Assembly (NCBI GenBank): GCA_052034865.1 | Contig: JBPOIC010000046.1 | Coordinates: forward strand, 1-32,049 | Length of the DNA stretch: 32,049 nt | DNA from: JBPOIC01 sp052034865 | GTDB lineage: Bacteria; UBA10199; JADFYH01 | Reading direction: 5' to 3' | Part shown: positions 25,201-32,049 of the stretch, one piece after another | Layout: each line of letters begins with the position of its first letter | Numbering within the stretch: the stretch's first letter is position 1 | Position numbers and translations under genes: made by a program | The notes under the pieces: model-generated | What the model saw: only the letters and a program-made list of their open reading frames with translations | Database searches by the model: none | What the model was told of the DNA's origin: nothing

Positions 25201-26337
25201 CAGCGCATTTCCCCCACTACTCTTATGGCAGAGTGGGATCCATACACGATTCCAATTCTTACGGAAGTCGATGGAGTTGTAAAATATGGAGATATCCTGG
25301 AAGGGGTTACCGTCCAAGAGATGGTTGACGAAGTGACAGGGCTTTCCCATAAAGTGATCATTGAATCTAAACAATCTGATTTACGACCGCGCATTTCGTT
25401 AAAAGATGCGGATGGTAAGACAAGACGCTTGCCTGGTTCAAAAACAGAAGCACGTTACATGCTTCCGATTGGAGCCAATATTGTCGTGAGCGAAGAAGAA
25501 AGCGTCGTTGCAGGTGATGTTATTGCAAAAATTCCTCGCGAAACGACGAAAACCAAAGATATCACCGGAGGTCTTCCCCGAGTTGCCGAACTCTTTGAAG
25601 CCCGTAAGCCGAAAGAGTCAGCAATTATCAGCGAAATTGATGGGATGGTTTCCTTCGGAAAAGACACTAAAGGGAAACGCAAGATCATCATTACTCCAGA
25701 GGTGGGTGAGCCTAAAGAATATCTTATCTCAAAAGGAAAACACGTGGCTGTTCGAGAAGGGGATCGAGTCCGTGCTGGTGAAGCTCTGATGGACGGCTCT
25801 GCAAACCCCCACGATATCTTGCGAGTATTGGGTGTGAAAGAACTGGCTAAATATCTAGTTGATGAAATTCAGGAAGTCTACCGTTTGCAGGGCGTTAAAA
25901 TTAACGACAAGCATATAGAAGTCATTGTCCGACAGATGCTCCGCAGGGTCCGCATTAAAGATGCAGGGGACAGCAATTTCTTAATTGATGAACAAATTGA
26001 ACGACATTTTTTTGAAACAGAAAATGAACGTTTGAAAAAGAAAGGTTCCAAACCAGCGATTGGTGAACCGATGCTTTTAGGTATTACCAAGGCTTCGCTC
26101 TCTACTGAAAGCTTCATCAGTGCGGCCTCGTTCCAAGAGACAACACGAGTTCTCACCGAAGCCGCAATTAGTGGAAAGTTAGATACTCTCAACGGTCTTA
26201 AAGAAAACGTTATCATGGGACGTCTGGTTCCTGCTGGAAGTGGACTTCAAAAGTATCGAGATATGAAAATTCTCGTAGAAGAAATTACAGAAAAAGAGAT
26301 TGAAGAATCCTTACAAGTGGGTTCGTCGGGATATTAA
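22219..26337 (+). CDS. rpoC: DNA-directed RNA polymerase subunit beta'
   Basis: Catalytic subunit of RNA polymerase; 1372 residues from the TTG at 22219. This start is chosen because AAGGAG (22205-22210) lies 8 bases upstream and the protein then begins [26 protein letters not shown], like other RpoC proteins; a longer frame from GTG 22150 adds 23 unconserved residues. The N-terminal zinc ribbon is Cys69, Cys71, Cys84, Cys87. The catalytic NADFDGD motif has Asp459, Asp461 and Asp463 for Mg. The second zinc site is Cys800 with Cys874, Cys881 and Cys884. The trigger-loop region [34 protein letters not shown] is intact. The gene ends 244 bases before rpsL. Confidence 0.98.
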   Translation: [1372 protein letters not shown]

Positions 26338-26412
26338 ACTCCCAATTCCATCTCCTTTACTAAGGGTTGCGATTGAAAGTGAATATTTTAGAAAGATCTT
26401 CAGGTAAATAGA

Positions 26413-26441
26413 TTGACACTGAATTTTATTTTTGTTACTAA
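26413..26441 (+). promoter_or_regulatory. Candidate promoter for the rpsL-rpsG-fusA-tuf cluster
   Basis: TTGACA at 26413-26418 is a perfect -35 box. After 17 AT-rich bases comes TACTAA (26436-26441), a poor -10 with three of six matches. It lies in the 244-base rpoC-rpsL gap, where a promoter would be expected. The same gap has an AT-rich inverted repeat AATAATT-AG-AATTATT at 26489-26504. Confidence 0.4.
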
Positions 26442-26581
26442 GTCGCCTCCTTTAGTCCTTCAGGAAATATTCGTTCTTAACCTGTTGGAATAATTAGAAT
26501 TATTTAATAGTCGATGGTGAGAGAAGGAGCCTGTGGCTACTTCATGCCAGATAGTTGTGTCTCGAAATAAGATTGGATTTT

Positions 26582-26950
26582 ATGCCAACAATTAATCAGT
26601 TGATTCGAAGAGGGCGTAAGCAGGCAGAGTGGAAGACTAAATCCCCTGCATTGTCTTCCTGTCCTCAAAAGCGAGGAGTTTGTGTTCGTGTTTATACGAC
26701 GACTCCCAAAAAACCAAACTCGGCCTTACGGAAGGTGGCTCGTGTCCGACTAACCAATAATATGGAAGTGACGAGTTATATTCCTGGAGAAGGTCATAAT
26801 CTTCAGGAGCATTCGGTTGTTTTGATTCGTGGGGGGCGTGTGAAGGACCTTCCTGGTGTGAGGTATCATATCGTGCGTGGTTCTTTGGATACGCAAGGGG
26901 TGTCTAAGCGTAAACAGAGCAGGTCAAAATATGGAGCTAAAAAAGGGTAG
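26582..26950 (+). CDS. rpsL: 30S ribosomal protein S12
   Basis: Decoding-centre protein of the small subunit; 122 residues, typical length. The start PTINQLIRRGRKQ is the usual N-terminus, so the ATG at 26582 is chosen over a TTG at 26555 that adds nine unconserved residues. The streptomycin-determining segments TTTPKKPNSALRK and GGRVKDLPGVRYH have the ordinary sensitive-type lysines. It has no proper SD; the ATG follows GGATTTT. A strong AAGGAG lies about 50 bases upstream, before a small GTG frame (26533-26595) that overlaps the rpsL start, so translational coupling is possible. Confidence 0.97.
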   Translation: MPTINQLIRRGRKQAEWKTKSPALSSCPQKRGVCVRVYTTTPKKPNSALRKVARVRLTNNMEVTSYIPGEGHNLQEHSVVLIRGGRVKDLPGVRYHIVRGSLDTQGVSKRKQSRSKYGAKKG

Positions 26951-26984
26951 GTGAGAGTTTCGTTTGAAACTCGCACCTTTTTTT
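26950..26984 (+). terminator. Terminator-like hairpin filling the rpsL-rpsG gap
   Basis: GGTGAGAGTTTC (26950-26961) and GAAACTCGCACC (26966-26977) pair at 11 of 12 positions around a 4-base loop. Seven T (26978-26984) follow at once, and the next base is the A of the rpsG ATG. The first stem base is the last base of the rpsL stop codon. By form it is a Rho-independent terminator; by position it could also be the S7 feedback site known from the E. coli rpsL-rpsG gap. Confidence 0.75.
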
Positions 26985-27455
26985 ATGTCTAGAAAAAGTG
27001 GAGCGCCAAAAAGAAAGATTGTTGCAGATCCAAAGTACCACGATAAGCTGGTTACCAAGCTGGTTACGAAGCTTATGTTGGGTGGGAAGAAAAGTCTTGC
27101 TGAAAAGGTCGTGTATGGGGCTTTTGATTATATTCAGCAGAAGCAGAATGATGATCCTTTAAAGCTTTTTAAGCAGGCTCTTGAGAATGTGAAGCCCATT
27201 CTTGAGGTTAGGTCGAGGCGAGTGGGTGGCGCTACTTATCAGGTTCCTATGGAGGTTCGGCCAGACCGTCGAGTTTCGCTGGGATTGAGATGGTTGGTTT
27301 TGTATTCGCGAGCGCGTGGTGAGAAGTCTATGAGGGAGCGGCTTGCGCTGGAGATTCTGGATGCTCTTCAGAATCGTGGAGCCTCAATTAAGAAGCGAGA
27401 AGATGTTCATAAAATGGCGGAGTCTAATAGGGCTTTTGCTCATTATCGTTGGTAG
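26985..27455 (+). CDS. rpsG: 30S ribosomal protein S7
   Basis: Primary assembly protein of the 30S head, near the mRNA exit channel; in E. coli it is the translational repressor of the str operon. From the ATG at 26985 it has 156 residues, the standard length, starting SRKSGAPKRKIVADPKYHDKLVTKL. Conserved segments are QALENVKPILEVRSRRVGGATYQVPMEV and the C-terminal KREDVHKMAESNRAFAHYRW. No SD precedes this ATG, only seven T belonging to the upstream hairpin. A TTG at 26964, inside the hairpin loop and about 10 bases after AGGTG, would add seven residues and cannot be excluded. Confidence 0.95.
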   Translation: MSRKSGAPKRKIVADPKYHDKLVTKLVTKLMLGGKKSLAEKVVYGAFDYIQQKQNDDPLKLFKQALENVKPILEVRSRRVGGATYQVPMEVRPDRRVSLGLRWLVLYSRARGEKSMRERLALEILDALQNRGASIKKREDVHKMAESNRAFAHYRW

Positions 27456-27517
27456 TCTTTGACTCTAGCAGCTTCTTCCTTGAGCCCATTGATGCCTTTT
27501 GAACAGTGGGTGGTGTT

Positions 27518-29608
27518 ATGTCGCTAGAGAAAATAAGGAATATTGGCATCATGGCACATATTGATGCCGGTAAAACGACTACAACCGAGAGGATTTTGTA
27601 TTATACAGGGGTTTCTCATAAGTTGGGAGAGGTGCATGAAGGAACTGCTGTTATGGACTGGATGGTTCAGGAGCAGGAGAGAGGGATAACGATTACTTCT
27701 GCTGCTACAACCTGCTTTTGGCAGGGGCATCAGGTAAATATTATTGATACACCAGGTCATGTAGATTTTACGATAGAAGTAGAGAGATCTTTGAGAGTAT
27801 TGGATGGTGCAGTTGCCTTGTTTTGTTCTGTGGGTGGAGTTGAACCCCAGTCTGAAACTGTCTGGAGGCAGGCGGATAAATATCATGTCCCTCGAATTGC
27901 TTTTGTTAATAAGATGGACCGCATGGGGGCTGATTTTTTTCGTGTGATTCAAATGATGGTAGATAGGCTTCATGTGAAGCCAGTTTGTTTTCAGCTTCCA
28001 TGGGGATCGGAGGATGGTTTTCAAGGAGTTATAGATTTGGTTGAGATGAAAGCTATACTTTACGATGAAGGTTCGATGGGGCAGAGTTTTTATAAACTTG
28101 AGATTCCACAAGAAATCCAAAGTCAGGCGTTTGAATATCGTGAAATGCTCTTAGAGGCGGTTGTGGAGCATGATGATATTTTAATGGATAGGTACTTGGC
28201 AGGAGATGAAATTCAGCCTGATCAGCTGATAAAAGCTGCAAGGCGCGCAACGATTGATTTAAAGATTACTCCAGTTTTTTGTGGATCGTCTTTTAAAAAC
28301 AAGGGGGTGCAGCAGTTGCTAGATGCTGTCGTTGACCTTCTGCCATCACCTTGCGATAAACCTGCTGTAAAAGGTCAGTCAATAGAGTCTGTAGAAAAAA
28401 TTCTATATCGGAAGGCGGATTTCAAAGAGCCATTATCTGCATTGGCTTTTAAGATCATGATAGACCCCTTTATGGGGCAATTAACATATTTAAGAGTATA
28501 TTCAGGCGCTTTAGAGGCTGGAGATTTTGTATATAATCCGGTCAAAGGTAAGAAAGAAAAAGTTGGGCGCATTCTAAGAATGCATGCCAACAAGCGAGAA
28601 GAGATTAAATCGATTCAAGCAGGCGATATTGCAGCGGTAGTTGGATTAAGATTTTCAACTACAGGAGACACTTTGTGTGCTGAGGATGCTCCGATAGTTC
28701 TAGAGAGGATGGAGTTTCCGAATCCTGTCATATCCGTTGCGATAGAACCTAAAACAAAGGCAGATCACGATAGGTTGGGCGGAGCGCTTCAGAGGTTGTC
28801 AATTGAAGACCCAACTTTTCGAGTTAGATATGATCAAGAAACCGGACAGACCCTTATTTCCGGAATGGGAGAGTTACACCTTGAGATAGTGGTTGATCGG
28901 CTGATGAGAGAATTTAAGGTTGAAGCGAATGTGGGGAAGCAGCAGGTCGCATACCGAGAGACGATCGAGGTTAAATCTCAGGGCGAGGGAAAGTATTTTC
29001 GTCAGAGCGGTGGAAAAGGACTTTATGGTCATGTGGTTTTAGACTTGGAGCCCTTAAGTAGAGGAGATGGTTTTAAATTTGTAGAAGAGGTTTTGCCTGG
29101 AGTTATTCCGTCAGAATTTATAGCACCAGTTAAAAAGGGTGTTGAAGAGGCGATGGAGAATGGTGTTTTGGCAGGTTTTCCTGTCGTTGATGTGAAGGTT
29201 ACTCTGAGAGATGGATCGTTTCATGACGTTGATTCAACCGAGTTGGCTTTTAAAATAGCTGGTTCAATTGCATTTAAAGAAGCTTCAAAAAATGCTCAAC
29301 CCGTTCTTTTGGAGCCGATTATGAAAGTGGAAGTGGTCTTGCCTGAAGTTTTTTTTGGTTCTGTAATTGGCGATTTGAACGCTCGTAGAGGGAGAATTGT
29401 TAAAACGGAAGTTAGATCTGGTGCACAGGTAGTCGACGCTCAAGTTCCTCTTGCTAATATGGTTGGATATGCTACAGATCTGCGCTCTCAAACTCAGGGG
29501 CGGGCGACCTTTACAATGCAGTTCGATCAGTATGATGTGGTCCCAAAAAATATTGCTGAAGAAATTTTCGCTCGAATTCAGGGAAGGTCTTTGACTGATT
29601 TTCATTAA
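27518..29608 (+). CDS. fusA: Translation elongation factor G
   Basis: GTPase that drives ribosomal translocation; about 696 residues from the ATG at 27518. G1 is AHIDAGKTTTTE, switch I ends in the canonical ERGITITSAA, G3 is DTPGHVDF and G4 is NKMD. Domain IV keeps the tip region and the typical GFPVVDVKVTLRDGSFHDVDSTELAFKIAGS. It therefore looks like an ordinary EF-G, in contrast to the EF-Tu gene next door. Only a weak GGTGG precedes the start; a GTG at 27506 would add four residues. Codon choice looks poor for such a gene, with many AGA, AGG and ATA codons. It lies between rpsG and tuf. Confidence 0.97.
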   Translation: MSLEKIRNIGIMAHIDAGKTTTTERILYYTGVSHKLGEVHEGTAVMDWMVQEQERGITITSAATTCFWQGHQVNIIDTPGHVDFTIEVERSLRVLDGAVALFCSVGGVEPQSETVWRQADKYHVPRIAFVNKMDRMGADFFRVIQMMVDRLHVKPVCFQLPWGSEDGFQGVIDLVEMKAILYDEGSMGQSFYKLEIPQEIQSQAFEYREMLLEAVVEHDDILMDRYLAGDEIQPDQLIKAARRATIDLKITPVFCGSSFKNKGVQQLLDAVVDLLPSPCDKPAVKGQSIESVEKILYRKADFKEPLSALAFKIMIDPFMGQLTYLRVYSGALEAGDFVYNPVKGKKEKVGRILRMHANKREEIKSIQAGDIAAVVGLRFSTTGDTLCAEDAPIVLERMEFPNPVISVAIEPKTKADHDRLGGALQRLSIEDPTFRVRYDQETGQTLISGMGELHLEIVVDRLMREFKVEANVGKQQVAYRETIEVKSQGEGKYFRQSGGKGLYGHVVLDLEPLSRGDGFKFVEEVLPGVIPSEFIAPVKKGVEEAMENGVLAGFPVVDVKVTLRDGSFHDVDSTELAFKIAGSIAFKEASKNAQPVLLEPIMKVEVVLPEVFFGSVIGDLNARRGRIVKTEVRSGAQVVDAQVPLANMVGYATDLRSQTQGRATFTMQFDQYDVVPKNIAEEIFARIQGRSLTDFH

Positions 29609-29661
29609 ACAAATTTTAAGTTTTTAATTGCGAAGAATAATAACGATGAGGAGAGCTCCTT

Positions 29662-30867
29662 ATGTCAAAAGAAAAATATGAACGTAAAAAACCCCATGTG
29701 AACGTTGGAACCATCGGTCACGTTGATCATGGTAAGACTACTACCACTGCTTCGCTGACCAAGGTCGCAGAAGTTCTTGGTTACTCCAAGTTTGTCCCTT
29801 ACGATGAGGTCGCGAAGGCTTCCGAGTCTCAAGGTAGAAGAGATCCTACAAAAATATTGACGATTGCTACCTCCCACGTTGAATACGAAACTGAAAATAG
29901 ACATTATGCACACGTCGACTGTCCTGGGCATGCCGACTATGTTAAAAACATGATTACTGGCGCTGCTCAGATGGATGGTGCCATTCTGGTTGTTTCAGCA
30001 GTTGATGGACCTATGCCTCAAACGCGTGAGCATATCCTTTTGGCAAGGCAGGTGGGTGTTCCTTATATTGTTGTCTTTATCAATAAAGTTGATTTGGTTG
30101 ACGATGCCGAGCTTGTAGATCTTGTTGAGTTAGAAGTTCGCGAATTGCTTACCCAATATAAATTCCCTGGAAATGATATTCCTGTTATCCGCGGCTCAGC
30201 TACAAAAGCTCTTTCGGGAGATCAGGGTGACCTTGGTGTTCCTGCCATTAAAAAACTGTTTGACGCTCTCGATAGCTATATTCCGCTTCCTGAGAGGCCT
30301 CTAGATAAGCCATTCTTAATGCCTGTTGAAGATGTATTTAGCATCTCGGGCCGAGGTACTGTGGTAACTGGGCGTGTGGAAAGAGGTTTGGTAAGGGTGG
30401 GAGATGAAATCGAAATCGTTGGTTTCCGTCCGAGCCTGAAGACTATCGTTACAGGTGTTGAGATGTTCCGCAAGTTGCTCGATGAAGTGCGTGCAGGAGA
30501 TAACGTTGGGCTTCTTCTTAGAGGTACCAAAAGGGAAGAAGTGGAAAGGGGGCAGGTTTGTGCAAAGCCGGGAAGTATTACTCCTCACACAAAGTTTAAA
30601 GCTGAAATTTATGTTCTTAATAAAGATGAGGGGGGGAGGCATACTCCTTTCTTTAATGGATATCGACCTCAGTTTTACTTTAGAACAACTGACGTGACAG
30701 GAGTTGCAACTCTACCGCAAGGAGTTGAGATGGTAATGCCCGGTGATAATTTAAGTGTGGATGTTGAATTGATTACTCCTATTGCAATGGAAAGGGAGCT
30801 TCGATTTGCTATCCGTGAAGGTGGTAGGACGGTCGGAGCTGGTGTTATCACTGAAATTGTTGCTTAA
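29662..30867 (+). CDS. tuf: Translation elongation factor Tu with variant switch I
   Basis: Delivers aminoacyl-tRNA to the ribosome; 401 residues, three domains. G1 is GHVDHGKTT (19-27), G3 is DCPGH (86-90, with catalytic His90), G4 is NKVD, and domains 2 and 3 are typical (ISGRGTVVTGRVERG, GGRHTPFFNGYRPQFYFRTTDVTG). The switch I region is unusual: in place of the canonical EEKARGITI it reads SESQGRRDPTKILTI (54-68), five residues longer, keeping the Mg-coordinating Thr67 but not the Arg-Gly-Ile. The reading frame is continuous on both sides. I recall similar sequences (RDATKTVTI) in planctomycete EF-Tu. A strong SD (GAGGAG) precedes the ATG. It is the only tuf in the window. Confidence 0.97.
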   Translation: MSKEKYERKKPHVNVGTIGHVDHGKTTTTASLTKVAEVLGYSKFVPYDEVAKASESQGRRDPTKILTIATSHVEYETENRHYAHVDCPGHADYVKNMITGAAQMDGAILVVSAVDGPMPQTREHILLARQVGVPYIVVFINKVDLVDDAELVDLVELEVRELLTQYKFPGNDIPVIRGSATKALSGDQGDLGVPAIKKLFDALDSYIPLPERPLDKPFLMPVEDVFSISGRGTVVTGRVERGLVRVGDEIEIVGFRPSLKTIVTGVEMFRKLLDEVRAGDNVGLLLRGTKREEVERGQVCAKPGSITPHTKFKAEIYVLNKDEGGRHTPFFNGYRPQFYFRTTDVTGVATLPQGVEMVMPGDNLSVDVELITPIAMERELRFAIREGGRTVGAGVITEIVA

Positions 30868-30894
30868 TAATAACCCTAATCTACAAGTCGTTTT

Positions 30895-31218
30895 ATGGCA
30901 CAAGAGTATCAAGGACAAAAAATCAGAATTCGTCTTAAGGCTTTTGATCACCGATTGCTTGACCAGTCAGCCTCTGAGATTGTTGGAACTGCCAAGCGAA
31001 CGGGGGCTCGTATAGCGGGACCTCTTCCTCTGCCTACCAAGATAGAGCGCTACACTGTTTTAAGATCACCACATGTGGATAAAAAGTCTCGAGAGCAGTT
31101 CGAGATTAGAACTCACAAGAGGTTACTTGATATTCTCGAGCCAACGCAACAGACGATCGATGCTCTCATGAGACTCGATTTGTCTGCCGGTGTAGAAGTT
31201 GAAATTAAAATGGCCTAA
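30895..31218 (+). CDS. rpsJ: 30S ribosomal protein S10
   Basis: Small-subunit head protein, also NusE, which joins NusB in antitermination and binds NusG. The 107 residues include QKIRIRLKAFDHRLLDQSASEIVGTAKRTGARIAGPLPLPTKIERYTVLRSPHVDKKSREQFE, all standard for S10. It begins the S10 cluster, 27 bases after tuf, so transcription probably runs on from the str genes. No SD is seen; the ATG follows GTCGTTTT. Confidence 0.97.
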   Translation: MAQEYQGQKIRIRLKAFDHRLLDQSASEIVGTAKRTGARIAGPLPLPTKIERYTVLRSPHVDKKSREQFEIRTHKRLLDILEPTQQTIDALMRLDLSAGVEVEIKMA

Positions 31219-31238
31219 TTAAATAAGAAGATTTGAAT

Positions 31239-31880
31239 ATGAATGGTCTCTTTGGAAAAAAAATAGGAATGACCCAGGTGTTCACAAGCGATGGTCGTCG
31301 TTTGTCAGTGACAGTCTTGAAAGTAGGGCCTGTGACCGTTGTCCAGAAAAAGACAAATGTGGGTGAAGGATATGAAGCTCTTCAGGTTGGTTTTGAAGAA
31401 TATCCATTTCACAAACTGGATCGTGCACAAAAAGGGCATTTTCAGAAGCAGGGGACAAAATCTTTTAAATACTTGAGAGAGATTCGCATGCCTTCTACAG
31501 AAGGTGTTGGTATAGGCGCAGAGCTTAATTTAGCTCACTACAAGCCTGGGGATTTTGTGAATGTAACTGGTGTGTCAAAGGGGAAAGGGTTTCAGGGTGT
31601 CATTAAAAGGCATCATAAAAGCGGGGGGCCCAAATCTCATGGTTCAACATTCCATCGCTCGACAGGCTCAATTGGACAAAGGACTTATCCGGGAAAAGTG
31701 TTCAAGAATATGAAATTGCCAGGACATATGGGTGACAAGAAAACAACTATTAAGAATCTAGAAGTTGTGGATGTTAAGTTTGATGAAAATCTCCTTTATT
31801 TGAAAGGGGCTGTGCCTGGTGGAAAGAACGCTTTTTTAGCAATTAAGAATACCTCAAAAGATTTTGCGGATAGAAAATAA
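31239..31880 (+). CDS. rplC: 50S ribosomal protein L3
   Basis: Early-assembly large-subunit protein whose loop reaches toward the peptidyl-transferase centre. From the ATG at 31239 it has 213 residues and starts NGLFGKKIGMTQVFTSDGR, the normal L3 start; a TTG two codons earlier is less likely. AAGAAG about 8 bases upstream acts as SD. The central loop KGFQGVIKRHHKSGGPKSHGSTFHRSTGSIG is intact, including the GPKSHGS stretch. It is 20 bases after rpsJ. Confidence 0.97.
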   Translation: MNGLFGKKIGMTQVFTSDGRRLSVTVLKVGPVTVVQKKTNVGEGYEALQVGFEEYPFHKLDRAQKGHFQKQGTKSFKYLREIRMPSTEGVGIGAELNLAHYKPGDFVNVTGVSKGKGFQGVIKRHHKSGGPKSHGSTFHRSTGSIGQRTYPGKVFKNMKLPGHMGDKKTTIKNLEVVDVKFDENLLYLKGAVPGGKNAFLAIKNTSKDFADRK

Positions 31881-31914
31881 GATTGGCTTATCAGTTTTAT
31901 GGGTGAAAAAGATT

Positions 31915-32049
31915 ATGATTAAATTAGGCGTATTCAATCAAAATGGTGAAAAAGCATCGGAAGTTGAGATAGCAAGTAAATTGCTTTCAGGACCAGTTAG
32001 AAAAGCTTTGCTGTGGGAGTCAATTAAGATGCAGCAAGCAAATCATCGT
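31915..32049 (+). CDS. rplD: 50S ribosomal protein L4, N-terminal part (cut by window edge)
   Basis: 45 codons from the ATG at 31915 to the window end, no stop. The N-terminus MIKLGVFNQNGEKASEVEIAS and the following ALLWESIKMQQANHR resemble the start of L4, and L4 is expected after L3 in the S10 cluster. No clear SD precedes it. An ATG at 31899 ends after seven codons and is not the start. Confidence 0.85.
   Translation, partial: MIKLGVFNQNGEKASEVEIASKLLSGPVRKALLWESIKMQQANHR

Noticed and set aside
22077..27503. Shared 14-base sequence TGATGCCTTTTGAA in the rpoB-rpoC gap and before fusA
   Set aside because: In 32 kb, one or two shared 14-mers are expected by chance, and the contexts differ.
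29285..29605. Minus-strand frame inside the end of fusA
   Set aside because: Antisense shadow of EF-G domain V; no motif or RBS.
29641..29664. AGGAG-AG-CTCCT inverted repeat over the tuf SD as a translation switch
   Set aside because: The loop is too small for the full stem; only four pairs with a 4-base loop remain, too weak to claim.

Overview
The window is a bacterial chromosome segment of moderate GC with short intergenic gaps. No insertion sequence, prophage, integrase, CRISPR array or rRNA operon was seen. The best taxonomic clue is EF-Tu (29662-30867). Its switch I lacks the usual Arg-Gly-Ile-Thr-Ile motif and carries a Gly-Arg-Arg-Asp-Pro-Thr-Lys-Ile-Leu-Thr-Ile version with a net 5-residue insertion. 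I recall a similar form from Planctomycetes, so I infer a member of the PVC group, possibly Omnitrophota. This is inference, not a match result.

Left part (1-13014), mostly minus strand: hisB-hisH (histidine biosynthesis); a divergent hotdog thioesterase; a siroheme nitrite/sulfite reductase with an extra C-terminal helical domain, followed by an unrecognised 190-residue protein; glnA with a clear terminator; an OB-fold/HD-domain nuclease-like protein; an export operon (TolC-like protein, membrane-fusion protein, ABC ATPase, ABC-2 permease); and apaH. The reductase and glnA together suggest ammonium production and capture.

Middle (13202-26337), all plus strand: a consensus-like promoter precedes tRNA-Thr(UGU), tRNA-Tyr, tRNA-Gly(UCC), tRNA-Thr(GGU), rpmG, tRNA-Trp, secE, nusG, rplK, rplA, a structured leader, rplJ, rplL, an attenuator-like hairpin, rpoB and rpoC. 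The tRNA quartet has the order and anticodons of the E. coli thrU-tyrU-glyT-thrT cluster, but the tufB that follows there is absent here. rplJ, rpoB and rpoC all appear to start with TTG or GTG behind good Shine-Dalgarno (SD) sequences.

Right part (26338-32049), plus strand: the str cluster rpsL-rpsG-fusA-tuf runs into the start of the S10 cluster (rpsJ-rplC-rplD, the last cut by the window edge). Several of these genes lack an SD and have a T-rich stretch against the ATG. The rpsL-rpsG gap is almost entirely a terminator-like hairpin whose T-tract touches the rpsG start codon.

The gene content is mostly ordinary. The main points of interest are the EF-Tu switch I variant and the non-coding structures between the translation and transcription genes: the rplJ leader, the rplL-rpoB hairpin, the rpoB-rpoC leader-peptide-plus-hairpin arrangement and the rpsL-rpsG hairpin.
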